This document shows, in pieces, positions 10,628 through 25,600 of a DNA stretch of 64,000 nucleotides. The position numbers and the translations under genes were made by a program. The stretch covers positions 8,521,001-8,585,000 of the forward strand of contig OU015673.1 of NCBI GenBank assembly GCA_907165275.2. The letters are read 5' to 3'. Source of the stretch: Zygaena filipendulae. Lineage: Eukaryota > Arthropoda > Insecta > Lepidoptera > Zygaenidae. Under the pieces are notes generated by a model. The model had not been told where the DNA came from. It was given only the letters and a program-made list of their open reading frames with translations, and ran no database searches. Each line of letters opens with the position of its first letter. Position 1 is the first letter of the stretch.

Positions 10628-13600
10628 GTCAGCATTTGGTGTTAAGTTCACTCAACATTGCTATTTGTTAGCTAATAGCTAGATAATGTGATGCTTACAT
10701 TGTTGTAACTTTATCAGCTGCCCTATCGCGATTATTCGTGATGTCATCTAGCTTTATTGGTGTTACGAGATAAATGAGTAGTTTAATGCTCATATTTTTT
10801 ATTAGTCCATTGTCATTACATCATTAGCACTAACTTCATAGGTGCATGACCTTGATACGTAGACTATGATGTAAATTGAAGCATTTTAGTTCTTATTCCT
10901 TAGAATATTATCGCCGAACTTGAAGATGAAATTTTGGGTCCATTTTTGAGAAAATTGCCCATAACTTAGTCACAGGATGTTCAGCGAATACGGAGGATAA
11001 TTATATTTCATAGTAGGTCTCGAAAGATGCAGAAAACTATGTAAAACTTGTACGCTGTTGTTATTTTGAGCGCATTCCTGACTCGGCTGAAAATGTATTT
11101 TTAAATGAATAAACATCGTGTCGTTTACCTTTACACGTATTCTCAGAAAGCTCCTCCGAATAGCATTCTTGTGGACATGTCGGCACTCCGACGACGGGAG
11201 GCTTTCCAAACTTTCATGAAAGTCATCACATCAATTTAGTTTCATGATTTACTAGAATAGAATATACAATTTTACAGTTTTGTTTTTCAAGACATAGCCC
11301 GTAATATATATGTCTTAATTTGTAAAACCAATATTTCTATAATGCTTTTTGTCATCAGACTTGTCTTGTTAATAAGGCTTCATTTTACAAACGTAATATC
11401 AAAACTATTCATTTAAAAGGTTATACTGTTAACAAATAATAATCCTCTTCGAGAGATGGTGCAATAGCTGCCGCGGCCACAACCGGCTTGCGTGATGATC
11501 CAGTCTGTAGGTGTGTTGCAGATTCACTCATTTCGCCGTTTTGTAATGGGCGCATGATTTCAGTTTCACTTGTATTGAAACCGTTGATATGTTATTGTAA
11601 TCCGCCATTTCTCTTTCAATCGCTGCACTAAACAGTGCGTTTTATGCAAGTTTGTTTGTGAATTCTTGCGTTTTTACATATTATGCTAACATAGCCGCGA
11701 GCGTGACCGCAGCTCGCCGTGAAATTGTTAAATGCGAACCGAGCAAAGATTTATACGGCCCTGTTTCACCAATGAGTAGGTACGCTCGTCACGGGTTGGC
11801 CCGCATTTCAATAAGATGGCACCGGTTCCTAAAGGCTGAAAAGAAATTGTGGTTTCTTTCTCTGATTCGTTACGAATTAAATGGCGATCCTGAATCCATC
11901 TCGCTCTATGGCCTTATGTTAAGCTTTTCCAAGTGAGGCAACTTTCTTCTCGTTAGCATCCGTATGATTACCTTTTATTACCTTCATTAAGTTAATTAAT
12001 TCAAATTTTTTTATTTAATTGAATCAACAAGTTCGGGTGTATGAAAAAGTCCCAATGTCTCGAGTTATTTTAATAAAATATGATAGCGTTTGATCTTTAT
12101 GTCAAGGTGAACTTGATAGTTTCGCCGGCTGAGTAGATCACCTTGTATGTTATGTTTTTGGCGGTTGAAATGAAAATATTCTTGTTGACTGCTGACAATG
12201 TTTGGTTGTTAGTTTGAAAAACATTTTATTTTATTAATTCTGCATCAATAGAAAACAAAAAAACAGTGTTTTAATTCCTCTGTTCATTTTACCTTTTATC
12301 GGTATTGGTTATTATCGGGCAAGAACATTTTTGGCAAGAAGCCCGATTCATATCCAATAATATTTTGTTAAATTCGCTGCTACTCCTGCCGCGGGTACGG
12401 GAAATGATTGTGATTTGTGATACACATTTTCGTTTTCTCTATGCAAACACGGGCTTTTATGTATGTGTGACCGAACAACTACATAGTTTATAGCAAGTGT
12501 TACAGTGTCTAGATAGTTGATTCAGATAACTGATAGATAGCGATCTGTCGGACTCGCTCGGCGCGGCGCGCGGCGGTTGTGTGCGCTTTTAGTTTTAATA
12601 TCTTTCATGCGGCTTGATCATGGAGTAAGATGTGTTGCGTGACCTGTCCGTCGCGTGACTCCACTTGATGCTCGATCTAAAAACGCGTTTCTTCAGTACT
12701 GTTGTTATATTCATGACTTTTCTTTTAGTGACATTGGTTGTTTTATTCATCAAAGTATTTGTCTCTAGTTTTAATTAGCATAATTATCTCTGCAGATAGG
12801 GCAGGTGCAGGCGGACACGTGCACGCATGTAGTATTCAATGCTAATCAGAACTCAAAGGGTCTAAGAGAATCCGGTGATTTTAGTAACGCACCTGTGAGT
12901 CTCCGAGCCCTGACTGGGTTATATAGATATATTGAGTACTGTGGTGGAGTAATTGTTATTTAAATCCATTGTTAATGATATAATTATTTTCAATGTTAAT
13001 CTTCATTCTTCCGCTAATCAAGGGGTTCCGGGTTCGATTCCCGGTGGGGGTGGACTTTGTGTGATGAACACAGGGTTCCATTTTCCAGTCTGGGTGTGTT
13101 TATATATCTATAGTATAATATATAAGTAATTCTATGTAGTATATACCACGTTTGCTTGGTTTCCACGACACAAGCTAATAATAGCTTACTGTGGGATCAA
13201 GCAGATCTGTGTGTTGTGAAGTGGATTATTATTATTATTATTTTTCACTCTATGTAGAGTTCAAAGATCATTAAGTAATCTCCTAGTAAATGGTCGACAG
13301 GGTATCTGCCGTGGTGTAAGTTTAAACTTTGTCACAGAGATCGCGTTTCTGTTTTAAAAGCGTATCAAAACTCAGCTGTAAGCCGGGAACGAGATGCGCC
13401 ATCTTATGCCAGCATCTAGACACATACAGTAGATTGTTTCCGAGATTCACGTCGAATATTTAGATGTTATTACTATTTTGCATAATATGTATACGCAATC
13501 CCAGAAAACATCAATTTTTTTATTAGTTATTTGCACACATTTTATTTAACATTAAGCATTATGGAGTATTTTGGGACCTCTTCTCATCGATTGTTTTGGG

Positions 13601-16600
13601 TTTTAAATATCAGTGTGAAATCCTTATGATTGTCAAATCGTCGAAATAAATACTTTTCAAACCGTTTATTTTTGTTTTCCGAATGGACAACTTAGTTTCA
13701 TCATCGAGTCGTTGATGACAAGTTGCTTAATAATGTGCTTATCTCATACGCAGCTGATTAGTTGAACAATCAAGCCGGCATTGGCGCGTGCACGCTCTTA
13801 GGACGCGTGCATGCGATTCCATTATTTGGGCCTGTAGTTTGCAGCCAGCGCTTGTGTGTAAACAGTTCACACAATGTGTTATACATTTGAAGGTTCCGCA
13901 TCTTTAGATATTCTTGGCGTCGTTAGATGGGCCAGAAGAATGAATTTATTCCAGTTTTCAAGGTCCACAAACGAAGATATAAATCTATTTTCGCGTATTT
14001 GTAGCTTTATCTAAACTTTATATATTTACACTCGTAGTTAGTGGATTTTATAGTTTTATCTACGCCATTGTTGTTGTGAAATAGTCAGATGTTCCACGTG
14101 TATTCTCTATGCATTGACCACTTTTTTATTTATTTTACACTTTCTGCGTGATCGTAACAATCGAGACTCTATAACGTCGATTATAATTGGATAGACGGGC
14201 GCTCCATTAGCCGCCTGTAATCGGTTACGTGACTCGCTCGCTCTCGATTCAGATTAGACGGTCGGTGCTGCAAATCGTATCCTGTTTCGTAGCTCACATC
14301 ACTACTAAAAGTACGACCAGTTTGTCCTTGTATGATAGTGTTACTTTGTACATAATTATGTTGATTATTTTACAGTTTTGTGAACACTTTCAGTTGCTAA
14401 TATCTACCGTGGTTAGTTATTTGTAATGACGGCACCTCACCCCACAACCTGCTTTATTAGCCGTGTACCTATGTATCAATCCAATTATGTGAAACGCTTA
14501 TGCAATATTAATAGTTTGGCCGCGAAGGGTTGGCGCGTGAGCTCGAGGGTGCTTTCCGGATATTGGTGGCTCGTTCCGGAGTTCCCGAGGTGGCTCGTCC
14601 CGGATGTGCCGTAATTAGTGCCCACTGGCGCCCCAGCGACAGAAATAGCGGCGCTGTGTATAGGGGGTTGTTTACGTTCCACTGCTATAGTGTGCAGGCG
14701 GGCGCGGCGCGGCGGTCTTATTATAGACTGGAGTTGGAAGTTTAAGGCGAGGGAGCGACGCGGGGGTGACAACTGATGGGCCAACCCCCTTAGCCAAGTT
14801 GACGCTCTATAATCGTGGTCGCTATAGACAACTAAGGAACGTATCGTCACGTCACGTGGTCGCGTAAAGTCGTCCAATGAAAAGTGCACAATATCCATCC
14901 TTTACCCTTATTTTTCGATATGAAAAAATTAAAAATGAAAGATCTTTATTTCTTTAACAACAATTAGAGTAAATTACCGGAGTTTGAAGTCTCCCTTTAA
15001 GCAACAATTGCTTGTGTTGGGAAGCTCCGCTCCTCCTTATCCAATAGTAACAATCAAATCTATCTTAATATATATAAATCACGTGTCACGTTGTTTGTCC
15101 GCGATGGATTCCGAAAGTACTGAACGGATTTTGATAAAATTTTGTAACCATTTATAATATGGTCCAACTTAAAAGATAGGATAGTTTTTATCCCGGAATT
15201 CCCGCGGGAACTCCGGAATTAATGCAGGGAACAGCTAATCACCGTAAACTACTGTCGGGGCACTAAGAAGGACATAGAGTACCTAGGTACTTTTTTCCCG
15301 CAACCTCCGCGGGAACTCCGAAATTACCGCGGATGAAATCGCGGGGGTCAGCTAGTAATTTTATGTAACTACAGATTTATAGGTACATGTAAGCTTACGT
15401 GTGTGCGTGAATATGTATTTTTGAGTGAGTTTCAGTGTTACGCTTATAATGAATGATATAGCGATAACCATAGACTGTCAACTTGGCTAAAGGAGCAGGT
15501 GAAGATGTGCGTGATACAGACTTTCAACGTTCGCCGTTTCTTAGCCAAAGCCTGTAACAATTCTCCACAGGAACGTAGCAGGAGCAAGCAGTGCGGGGTT
15601 CCCACAGATATAAGCGATTTCGATTCGAGTATCTATAAAATGTTATCGTCGTTAATGTTTTGTTTCCTGACAATTATTAAGTAAATTACATATTTTTTAC
15701 ATTAGGTTAGACTCGTCCTTCTGGTTTTGTTAGGAAAATGACTCAAGGTGAACCGGTGATTATAATAATTGTTGAAGCCGATCCCGTACCGCTCCAACGC
15801 GGCTCATTTGCATACGCGTTTGCGATCGACTTAATCTTGTTAAATTGCCTTTCAAAGCAACCGAGTCCGATTGTCCGACTATATCTAATACTCTTTTGAT
15901 TGTCTCTCCACTAGCGATATTAATTTTTTTTTTCTGAACGTATCTACCTGTCGCTACCTTGTTTAACTAATCATCATGTAGTTGGTAGAGTTTCGTAATT
16001 ATTTGTTTTTTTTCTAGTAGGTACGATGAATTTGCAAACTTTGTACCTACGTAAGATATATGTAGACGTATTTTATGTACCTACTTTTCCTTATCGTTTA
16101 TCGCAATCCTTACTATGATTATTTTGTTTTGTTTGCACCTATTTATAACCCTCCTCCAAGTATGATGTCGGTACTATTTTCTTGGTTTGCGTTTCAGCGA
16201 AGCGTCGTACCAGTTGCACTATATGCATATGATTAGCTGTACTGATGTCTATATCGTCTGTACGTGTACATGTGTCCGCGGCGCACCCTCCTGTCTCGGC
16301 GCCGAGGTTTACGGGCGGTAAAAGAAACGGTCAAGTGCGAGTTTGGATTTATTTATTTTTTAAGAATACCAACAGCTCTGAGAGAAAAGAATTTTTTTTA
16401 CACTTATCATAAAGTAATCTAGATTGTTTTGAGCCCTATAAAGCAGTCTAATAGACTTAACTTATAACAATTAACAATAATAGACAGTCGAGACGTGAAC
16501 GTGCCCCGCGTCCGCTCCGCAGCTCAGGTGCAGGCCCGAGCGTCGAGTGCGACTTGTACGATAAGTGATAACAAACTGTGTCGACCCGAGCGCCGACATT

Positions 16601-19600
16601 GAGGTGTCACTCATTCGCCGACACGATGTTTTATCGCGCCCGCGCCCCTACGTGTTATTTCTTACCTGCTGTTCAACCGTATTTATTTATAGACATTTAT
16701 TTTTATACGTAATACATAAAGTATTAATAAGTTTGGAGGGTACTCGTATTAAACATCTCAAAGCGAAAGTCCTGAGTCATACTTTTGTGTTGCTTGAAGA
16801 CTGAGACAGACTGATACGTCAGATTATATGCCATGGTTCCTACGTTTTTATACTTGAGACGATCAGTTAAAAGACTAGTGTCAGAAATAGTAAAGTGCCG
16901 ACAAAGATTAGGGAGTTGAACTGACGGATGTACGAGTATGTTAACTAAGCAAATAATCAAATCCTAAAAAAAGACCAAAATATTATAAAGTTTAGAAAAA
17001 CATCCCCAAAGGAGGTTATTTGTATAGCAGAAGGCTTGTTTACTTCTTTACAGTTATTATTTATAGAAATTCGGGACTTGATTGAATAAATACAGATCAA
17101 GCTTAATTATTCACTCAATTCATAATGTTTATTTGATGGTTTTTGTCGTTTCATTAAGTCGCGTGCGCAAGTCTAGTCGCCATCACTTTCCTTCGCGTAC
17201 TGTCATATAGCACGCTATCACTGTCTTTTCATCGCTCAATTGTTTTTCGCCATAATATACCGTCCTAATATCTTCGCGAGTGCTCTCGCCTCGCGCGCGC
17301 TATATTTACATGATGCGTCACGCCGCCAAGGTCAAGGTTCGATGCTGCTCGCAGTGACGTCAGCAGACCTCTATTTATGTTTATTTTGATTCGATATTTG
17401 TATGTATGATAATCTCGCCCAAATTGTTGTTTCCACTCGGTTCCAATATCCACAAAAAAATGATTACTGTGACCAATTTCCGCCTGCGTTTTTTCTGAAT
17501 ATAATTTATTTGTGAATATCAAAATCGTGTTTCTTGCAGTGGCGAAGGGTGAAATATTGAGAGAGGTAACCCGGAACAAAAAAAATGCTACTTAATCCGG
17601 GCGGGGGCACGCAGTCTTGAGTCCTTACCGAAAATCTGTGATTGGCATCCTGACTTCAGTCTTGTATCTAGGTAGATGACAGCTAATGTATCTTTAGTCC
17701 ACTTTAATTATACGTGTAAGCACTCAGGTATTGAAACAGTATCTTGCAACGCAGGTATACCTAATGCAAATCTACTTTAAATACCTACTTAATTTCTACA
17801 TAGTAAACTATCTACTTACCGGCGGAACACCTAATTACAACATACGTCTACGTACTGACTGCTTTCACTATCACTACAAACAACACAAATAAACAAAGTC
17901 CAACTACAATACAACACTAATCACTATTTTACACCAAGAAATAAATTGTAATAGATGAAACTAACTAATAAATTCAAATACAAATTTAAGCATTTATGCA
18001 ATGATGGTGAATAATGCAGGTGCATTATGCAATTACCTACATACGTCAAATTGTCTGTCGTGTCAACAGTCAAAACAAATGTCCGATTCGTTACGAATTT
18101 CTACGAGCGATAGCGATGCAAGCATGTCGTAGACGGAGAATGAAAGCATGTATTCTTCCATCTCGCTCACGCGCACGCATTTTCTAACATTGTACCTATC
18201 AGTATAACTCGATTTTCGTCGGCTTGCCAGAGTTCTACTGGGGTTTGAAGTGACCTTGAGATGTGACGTCATTCTTGACGTTTATTTGTATGGAAGTTTA
18301 ACTGCCAAAAAGCCGATCGTGCCTGCGAGTTATTAGCAAGTAGTAACACGTTGTTAAACGTTGAAAAGCAAGTATTGTTGACTTAATGTGTAGGCGTTTT
18401 GTAATGTTTTATTTTATTTATTTTTATTTAATGTTTCTCTACTTTTAAAATGGTGTAAGCGTTTTGTAATGATTGTCTTCTTTTAAAATAAAATTACTGA
18501 TTATGCCATTTCTCAATTACGATAGAGAGAGTAGTTACGTTCCAAGCTTTTGAAGGGAAGCCGGTGGGAATCGGGTTATATGGTATCTTCGCCACTGGTT
18601 TCTTGTCTGTCTTGGGCCGCGGCTGTCGTGCAATGTGCAGTCCGTGTCGCACTTCCACGACGGCTTTGTATGTAGATATGTACATTGTACATACAATTAT
18701 TGATACATATATGAATGCAGGTGTTGCAATGTCACCTTGTGTCGACCCTCACGGAGTCCAAGCTTGAGTTTACATTAGTCTTGCCGTTGTACGAATTATT
18801 ACTGTTTCGTCTGAATCAGATTACCTAATATTTTATTTTTTTCATCATTTGTTGTAGCGCTGCACTGGATAGGAACAATTACTTTGTTGTATCACTTCAA
18901 CAGTAAGCTCGATTACATCTACCGCGAAAGGCCTTCTATCGTGAAAGCTTTCGAGCTGGTGTCGTTGCTCGGGCACTTTGTTGCAAATTATATTATCGTG
19001 CTACCGAGAAACTCTATACGTTGTAAAACAAGATCCTTTCTTCGACTACGAATTCCCTGCAACTATTTAAAGGTTCATTTAAATACTCTGTAGGATTTAT
19101 TTTCGTTCTTTGTGACTGGGTTTCGTTTTCTTTATCGCCATTCCCTGAATTTCTATCTGCAGTCAGCTTCAAGACACTTTCGCCTGTGTCTTGTCACTAC
19201 AAACTTTGCGTCGCCTTAAAACTTGTCACAAAAAATACTTCAAAGACTGCAGTTGAAAATAAATCATTAACTTTAAAGGTATAAAAACGTTTTTTACCGT
19301 ACAATATCTAGGGATATTCTATTGGTCATGTTTATTACTTCTCTCGAGTCCGATCGATCGGTCGTCGGTCGGTCGTCGGTCGGTCGGCCACGCAGTTCGT
19401 CCTGCGGTTAGTGCTTGTTTACCGACGGCCCGGCAAGTCGCAGGTAATCAGCGGACGCTGCTTCCCCCGTGGCCTCGTCGCGATCGCTTCGTGATGAGGA
19501 TGCGTGTGGTTTGTGTTTGCGCGGGTCGCACTCGTCTCTATACGTAGCTATACGTACTACCTATATGAAGACCACTTCCCAAAATGTTCGCTTCTCAATG

Positions 19601-22600
19601 TGTTCCCACACTTGAATAAACAGAGACACGGAACTGCTGTTTGACTATATTCTATTCTAACAGCAGGCAGCTTCAGGACTTTTGTACATTATAAGAAATT
19701 TTCTTGTGTCTTATTAGAAATGTCTTATAAGACATCCAATCGCTTTGGTTGTTATAATATGGGACCGTACATATTAGAAAAAATGTCAGATAAGACACGC
19801 GCATAGTAATTTTTGTTGGATACTTGTAAGACACGAGAAAATTTCTTATAATGTGCAAAAGGCCTCAGAGTTTCGAATACTTGCCTTCTATTCAATATTT
19901 GAGGTTTGTGTGAAGCTTAAGGGTTTACCATTTATGGGATAGCAACTCTATCTCCATGCAGTGGGATCAAAGTACGTCCGAACTCCGAAATAGGTATTTA
20001 TAATTATTTATATTCCTCTTCTATTATACCATATTTTAAATTTACCAAAATGGACACTATGATCAACCGTTACATGCTATCGACTGTTCTTTATTAAGTA
20101 CTGAGTAGTTAAGTTATCTTAATGATCGTTTATAAAGTAGCACACTGTTGAATTGATAATCTTTAATAATATGCTAGCGCCAGTACCTTCATACTCTGTG
20201 GTATGTTTGGCCACTCTGGCTATTTGTTGACCGGCGCGAGTCAAATGTTGTTTGTCTGCGGGTGACGATTTAATTTTGTTTATCGCCTTAACCCCACCTG
20301 CGACCTGTCTCTGCAGCGGATTCATTAACTCGGCTGAAACAAACACATTATATAGATACTTCTCACATGCGCTGATCTTGTTACTTGGCTACTTTGTTAC
20401 ACCTGGTACATTCTATAAAGTTGCTTAATACTTATAGTCGTATCATATAAACGTAACTATACCTTTTGGTCTATACCTACCTAATACTAATGTTAAATTT
20501 GTGATAAAACCCACATTTACTACACTACACATTTCTGTATAGTAGTTGTCGATCATGTCTATTCTAGCTCGCTCGCTGGGAGAATCAATAATGTTTGAAT
20601 ATTATTACATTATCAAATTACTTTCAAATAATAATCGACGTTTGTATTCATTATATAGTGCAGATTTTCTAAAGTACTATTTAAAGTAGAAGTTTTAACG
20701 TAATTTTTGTATTCAGCCTTTAAAGCTATTCGTTTTACCTTAGGAATTGCTTAATTAATTTACATTTTATCGTTACCGATAGTTTTTCCTGTCCCGCGAT
20801 CTATCTCGCCTCAGTATTTTAGATGTGTGACAGACAAGTCGCCGCATGAGTTGGCTACAATTGACCAAAATACACAGAATCATGATTTCATCGTCACCGA
20901 CCTTCGTCAGAATACGGCTCGGCTCGCTGTGTGTACCTACTTATTGTGCTGTATGTGCCTACATATGTATAGACTTACTGGCGCGATGTTTTCACATTCT
21001 CTTCAATAATACGAAGCTCCAAAATAATTTGATGTTTACATTGCTGGCCACGCTGGAATGTTATGTGGACGCGATCTGATGAATAACAATAAATTATTAT
21101 TATATGCATTACATGACTTGGCCTCATTTAAAGCGGACAATAGCGAACTTTGCCACTCGTATTTTAGTATCGGCATAATCCCTAAGAAGCTCAATCTTAT
21201 GTAGAGTTTGAAATGTCAATAAAGAGCACCATTCAAGATTTTTTTTCACACTACACACACAATAGACTTCTCAAATATAATTTTGTAGACTTGGCCTGCG
21301 GGCCCGTCTGTGTCGATGGGCAAGTGTCCCCGCGCCCGACCGCCGCCGCTCTCTCCCTGGCTACGTGCACAAGTACCTACCTACTGCAGCTGAAGCTGAA
21401 ACATATCTCTCGCATCCACTCCACGTGTTGAGGTGTCAGCTCTCGGTCGGGTTTTAGTTGAGTCTAATGTGAGTCAAGTTGAGAATGTTATGACGTGTGT
21501 TACCTACTTTATCCACACCACGCCACTGCAATAATTATTATGCTTTATTTATTGCGGCATTTGCCGCTGAATGTCGGTTTCTAGTTCTTACACTTTCTTG
21601 CTCTTGATCATATAGTATTTGGACACAAAGTGTATGATGCGTCATGTTTCATGTAGACTCTCCCGTAAACCCATCGACCTCGTCTACAGAGTCCCTTTGA
21701 TAGCTCACATGGTTCCGTGTTTGTATTCCACGACAAAGACGACCCAAATACGAGTACGTAATACATACATATATCAATTGCTAACATCAAAATCGCGGAA
21801 ATGATTAGTTTATGATTTTGCAATTGTTTGATCTGTGCGTAAGCTTTAGATTATTAAGTGTAGAAATGGAAACCCAGAAAACAGTCGTAACGCAAGTACT
21901 AATAACGAAGAATGAAACAAATGATCGTCAAGTAGCAATGTTTGGGACGCCGCCGTGCCGCCGTGCCGCGCAGGGTAGCTACTAGGTACATTAATACGAT
22001 TTATGTTGCGTCCAATACGAGCGATGCGGTAATAAGCGGCGGCGGCGGCGGCGGCGCGCTCCCACCGACAGCGGAATACGTCATCCGGGTCAATTGGCGG
22101 AGTTATGTAACGCGGCGCGGGCGCAGGCGCGGGCGGAGCGACTACTCACCGGTGACCCTACAGCCGGGTACTGACAGCAAGTTGTGAGAAGATCAGGGAA
22201 AGTGTTGCTGGAAATGGCAAAGGCACAGGCACGGAAATGGCACAGGAACGGAAATTCCCCTTCCAATTTTTGAAATAAAATCGATATTATCCTGTTCAGA
22301 AAACGAAAAATGTATCTATGTAATAGTAAAGAGAGAGTGGCGACCATATAAGGTGGACCAGCGACTTGGTAATGGTTGCGAGACGCTATTGAATGCGAGA
22401 ATGGTCGGCGGTCGTTGTGGTGATCCTCGGGGAGGCCTGATATGATGAATTGTAATATTTTTTGCAATACAGTTGTTTTATACATATATCGTGTTCGCGC
22501 GTACCAACTGTGATCACTTTTAGCTCATCGAATGGTCCTGCCATTGTGTTGTGTCGTGTGAAGCGGTAATTAGGCGGCCCATTAGCCGCGTGAGGTGAGG

Positions 22601-25600
22601 TCGGGTTCGTCACTCCACTTGCCTCCAGGGCAGGGCCCTCAGACCGGTCACACCTCTGTTCCGTTTCCCACCCACAACAACAAAGATTCCCGCTCGCAAC
22701 GAGTTTAACGTCCAATCTCACACACTTACTCTACCTTTGTTCGTTGCGTGTGTGCACTCCCAATCATGATTAGCTCAGTCTGCGTTGTAATTTGTTGTTG
22801 AGTGGATTTTAATAGTCCCTACACTTACTGGAATCACTTTATTGAACAATAAAACAGACGCATCGCTTTTGCCAGATAGAACTGTGATAGTTAGCCAGGC
22901 GTCGACCGGTCGCAATACATACCTATGCCGGTTGAGTTACAAACGGTGCCTCTATAGAGTACCATCATAGATACACAGTTACACACATAGATTAGGTGCC
23001 GCTGACTCATTCATAGTATTTTACAATGTTCCTTCCTGCATTGCATAACAATGAACTGAGCACTAAATAATGGTTGTTGTGTTGTGCTCAAAAATAAATT
23101 AGAACGAATATTTGAACGTTTAAATCATTACACAATTAAACGAAATCTAAGGACAAGTAGAGCGAAATAAACATTATGAAACGATTCGAGATTTAATCGA
23201 ACTATTAGTCGTTGCGTTTGCGGTTGCGTCACAAGACGACTCTAAATATCAGCGCGAGAGTTCCCAACTCGCCGAGCTCCACGTGTCGGGCGGGCGGGCG
23301 CGGGGCTGCATCGCTTGTTTGCGTTCAACTGTACAAACATGTGTCGGTGGAGCTCGCCGCGGCCGGAACTCGCCGCCGCCAACAAATCATACCAATTGCT
23401 GCCACTGTACGAAAATGTATTAATAAAATTCACACGCAATGTAATCGAGGAAACGCCTTTAATATGAGTACATCCGCCGCACGCAGTACGCGCGGTCGTC
23501 GCGTCGCATGCACTCTGCGCACATTTTTTGACACTCGAGTGGTCGAGAGATCTAGTCTAGTTCTCATAAAATAAATGCAAGTATACGTAATTGATTGAGT
23601 TACTTATTGCTTTTATGTTTTTGATAGTACATAGCTTGGCTACATTACTTGAGTTCCAATGGAAAATTCATGTTTAATCTTTACTAGCTGTTCCTCGGGG
23701 TTTGCATACACATTGATGAAATGCATACACATTGTCAGGATTACAGAAACTGACATAGAATACTTAGTTTTTAACTCGAAATTATTGCGGAGAACAGCTA
23801 GTATCTATACAAACTAGGTACATGATTCAGATTGTTGATTGGATGCTGTACTAACGCGTTCCTCATGATGTTGTCCGTTCCTCCGACACGGCCCTGCAGC
23901 GTGCCTGCTAGTGTAGTAGCTGGCACAGCCCACAGCACGCAGCACCGTCCCGCAGAGTCACGGCTATTTCCGGCCGTCGACCCCGCGGGCCACACGTGAC
24001 GTCATCCACCAGCACTCGCTCGGGACACATCTTCTGCGCCTATCGTAGCATCATTTCCTTTTATATTACTTCTAGGTATCTTTCAATCAACGAAATGCTA
24101 CCGTTACTCGCATTAACGATCGCTTCTTCATTATCATGGTCAATAACACCACAGTCAATTTTTTGTTGAAACGGGAACCCTCTTGCTTCTCACATTTACA
24201 AATTATTGCATCCGGAGTCCGGACTCGATCGTTGCGTCCGGCAACTTCAGTTCCGTTTCTGTTTTAAATCGACTGCATTTTGTATACCTACCTGTTTTGT
24301 ACAGCATCAGCGTTGATCGAACGATTGCCATTATGGTTTTTGCAAAAGAGACAACTGGAACACATTTATTTATCACATATGGTTTTTACGACTGCTCGAA
24401 TGTTCCTAGACCACTCGTGATTCGTGCCCGAGGCTGTGCCGTAAGCGTAACGCGCTCGTTTACGGCCGCGGTGGCCTTACCTTGTGAATTGCGATTGGTG
24501 CGGCGCTAATCTTGTGGCCAGCACTAATGTAATTTCATAAGTAAATGAATTATGCAGACCGATTATTATTTTATATAAATGTTGCTTACGTAATATTACG
24601 ACATGTGTATTTAATTTAAATAATTTAAATGCCTCAATTATGTCTGACTCCAATGAAGCGTTTCGTTTATTTCTCTTACAATTTTTTCGTGTCGTGTTGT
24701 CTACAAATTAACTCGATTTGTATTACATGTTGCCAAGTATAAAAATGACATAATGACATAATGAATATTGTGGCATGACAAGACGGAATTTCTGTATCTG
24801 CACCGTGTAATTTGTCTCTATTTATTTGGCAGTTTAGTTTCGTTTTGTCAGTATAACTAACTATCCTTCGAATTCAAAATTTGTCGCTGACCATCTAATG
24901 GCGTGTTCCGGCAGTCATACTTGACGGCAGTTACCAATCCAGGCTAAATGTTCTTACAATCCTCGACCACATCGTCACTTGACATAAAGTTAGCTTTAGT
25001 CAAACGCCTAGCCTGTTTAACATTAGAAATACCAAATTACTTTTTTCCATCGTTATTAATGTAAGAATCGGAAATAAAGTCCACTAATGCAGTCGTGTTA
25101 CGTTATTATTTACCGTGAGAGTGTCAGCAAACATGCGTGAGAGCGGTGGAGTATGCGGGTGTGATTTGGTGAGGGGAGCGAAGCGGTCAGTTGCTGACAC
25201 TTGACGACGGACACTCAACGCCATCTTGACGAGCGGAGAAAGATAATATCCACAGAGATTGCGGCGTTTCTAATGTATTTGATAACACAGATTATATTCT
25301 TCCCATGGATAATAATCTTAATGCTAATCAAAGTCATAGAAGACAATAAGCGTAGTTCTTTTCTCACGGTCGCAAAACATCTTCCACCTGTTAGAAACCT
25401 TGCCATGTTTCTTTATATTATACTATTGATATGAGATAGAGGTTAATAAGGATAGTAATATAAGGATAGTGACATAAGCAGCAAAGAAATGTTAATTGAC
25501 CAGACAACAACATAGGATATAAAACATATCACGCTTCTAAAATTAAGAAATTTACGTCCCAACTTTCAAGGAGGTAACCACTCCCAACAGTATTCATGCT

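Noticed and set aside
11652..11936. 94-codon plus-strand frame in intron 1
   Set aside because: No recognisable domain, AT-rich codon use like the surroundings and no splice signals.
13015..13060. tRNA gene
   Set aside because: Only a B box and T-arm-like sequence exist; no acceptor stem, D arm or anticodon arm, and the SINE body follows.
23212..23574. 120-codon plus-strand frame in a GC-rich patch
   Set aside because: No domain, poor start context and no usable splice borders in phase with abLIM.
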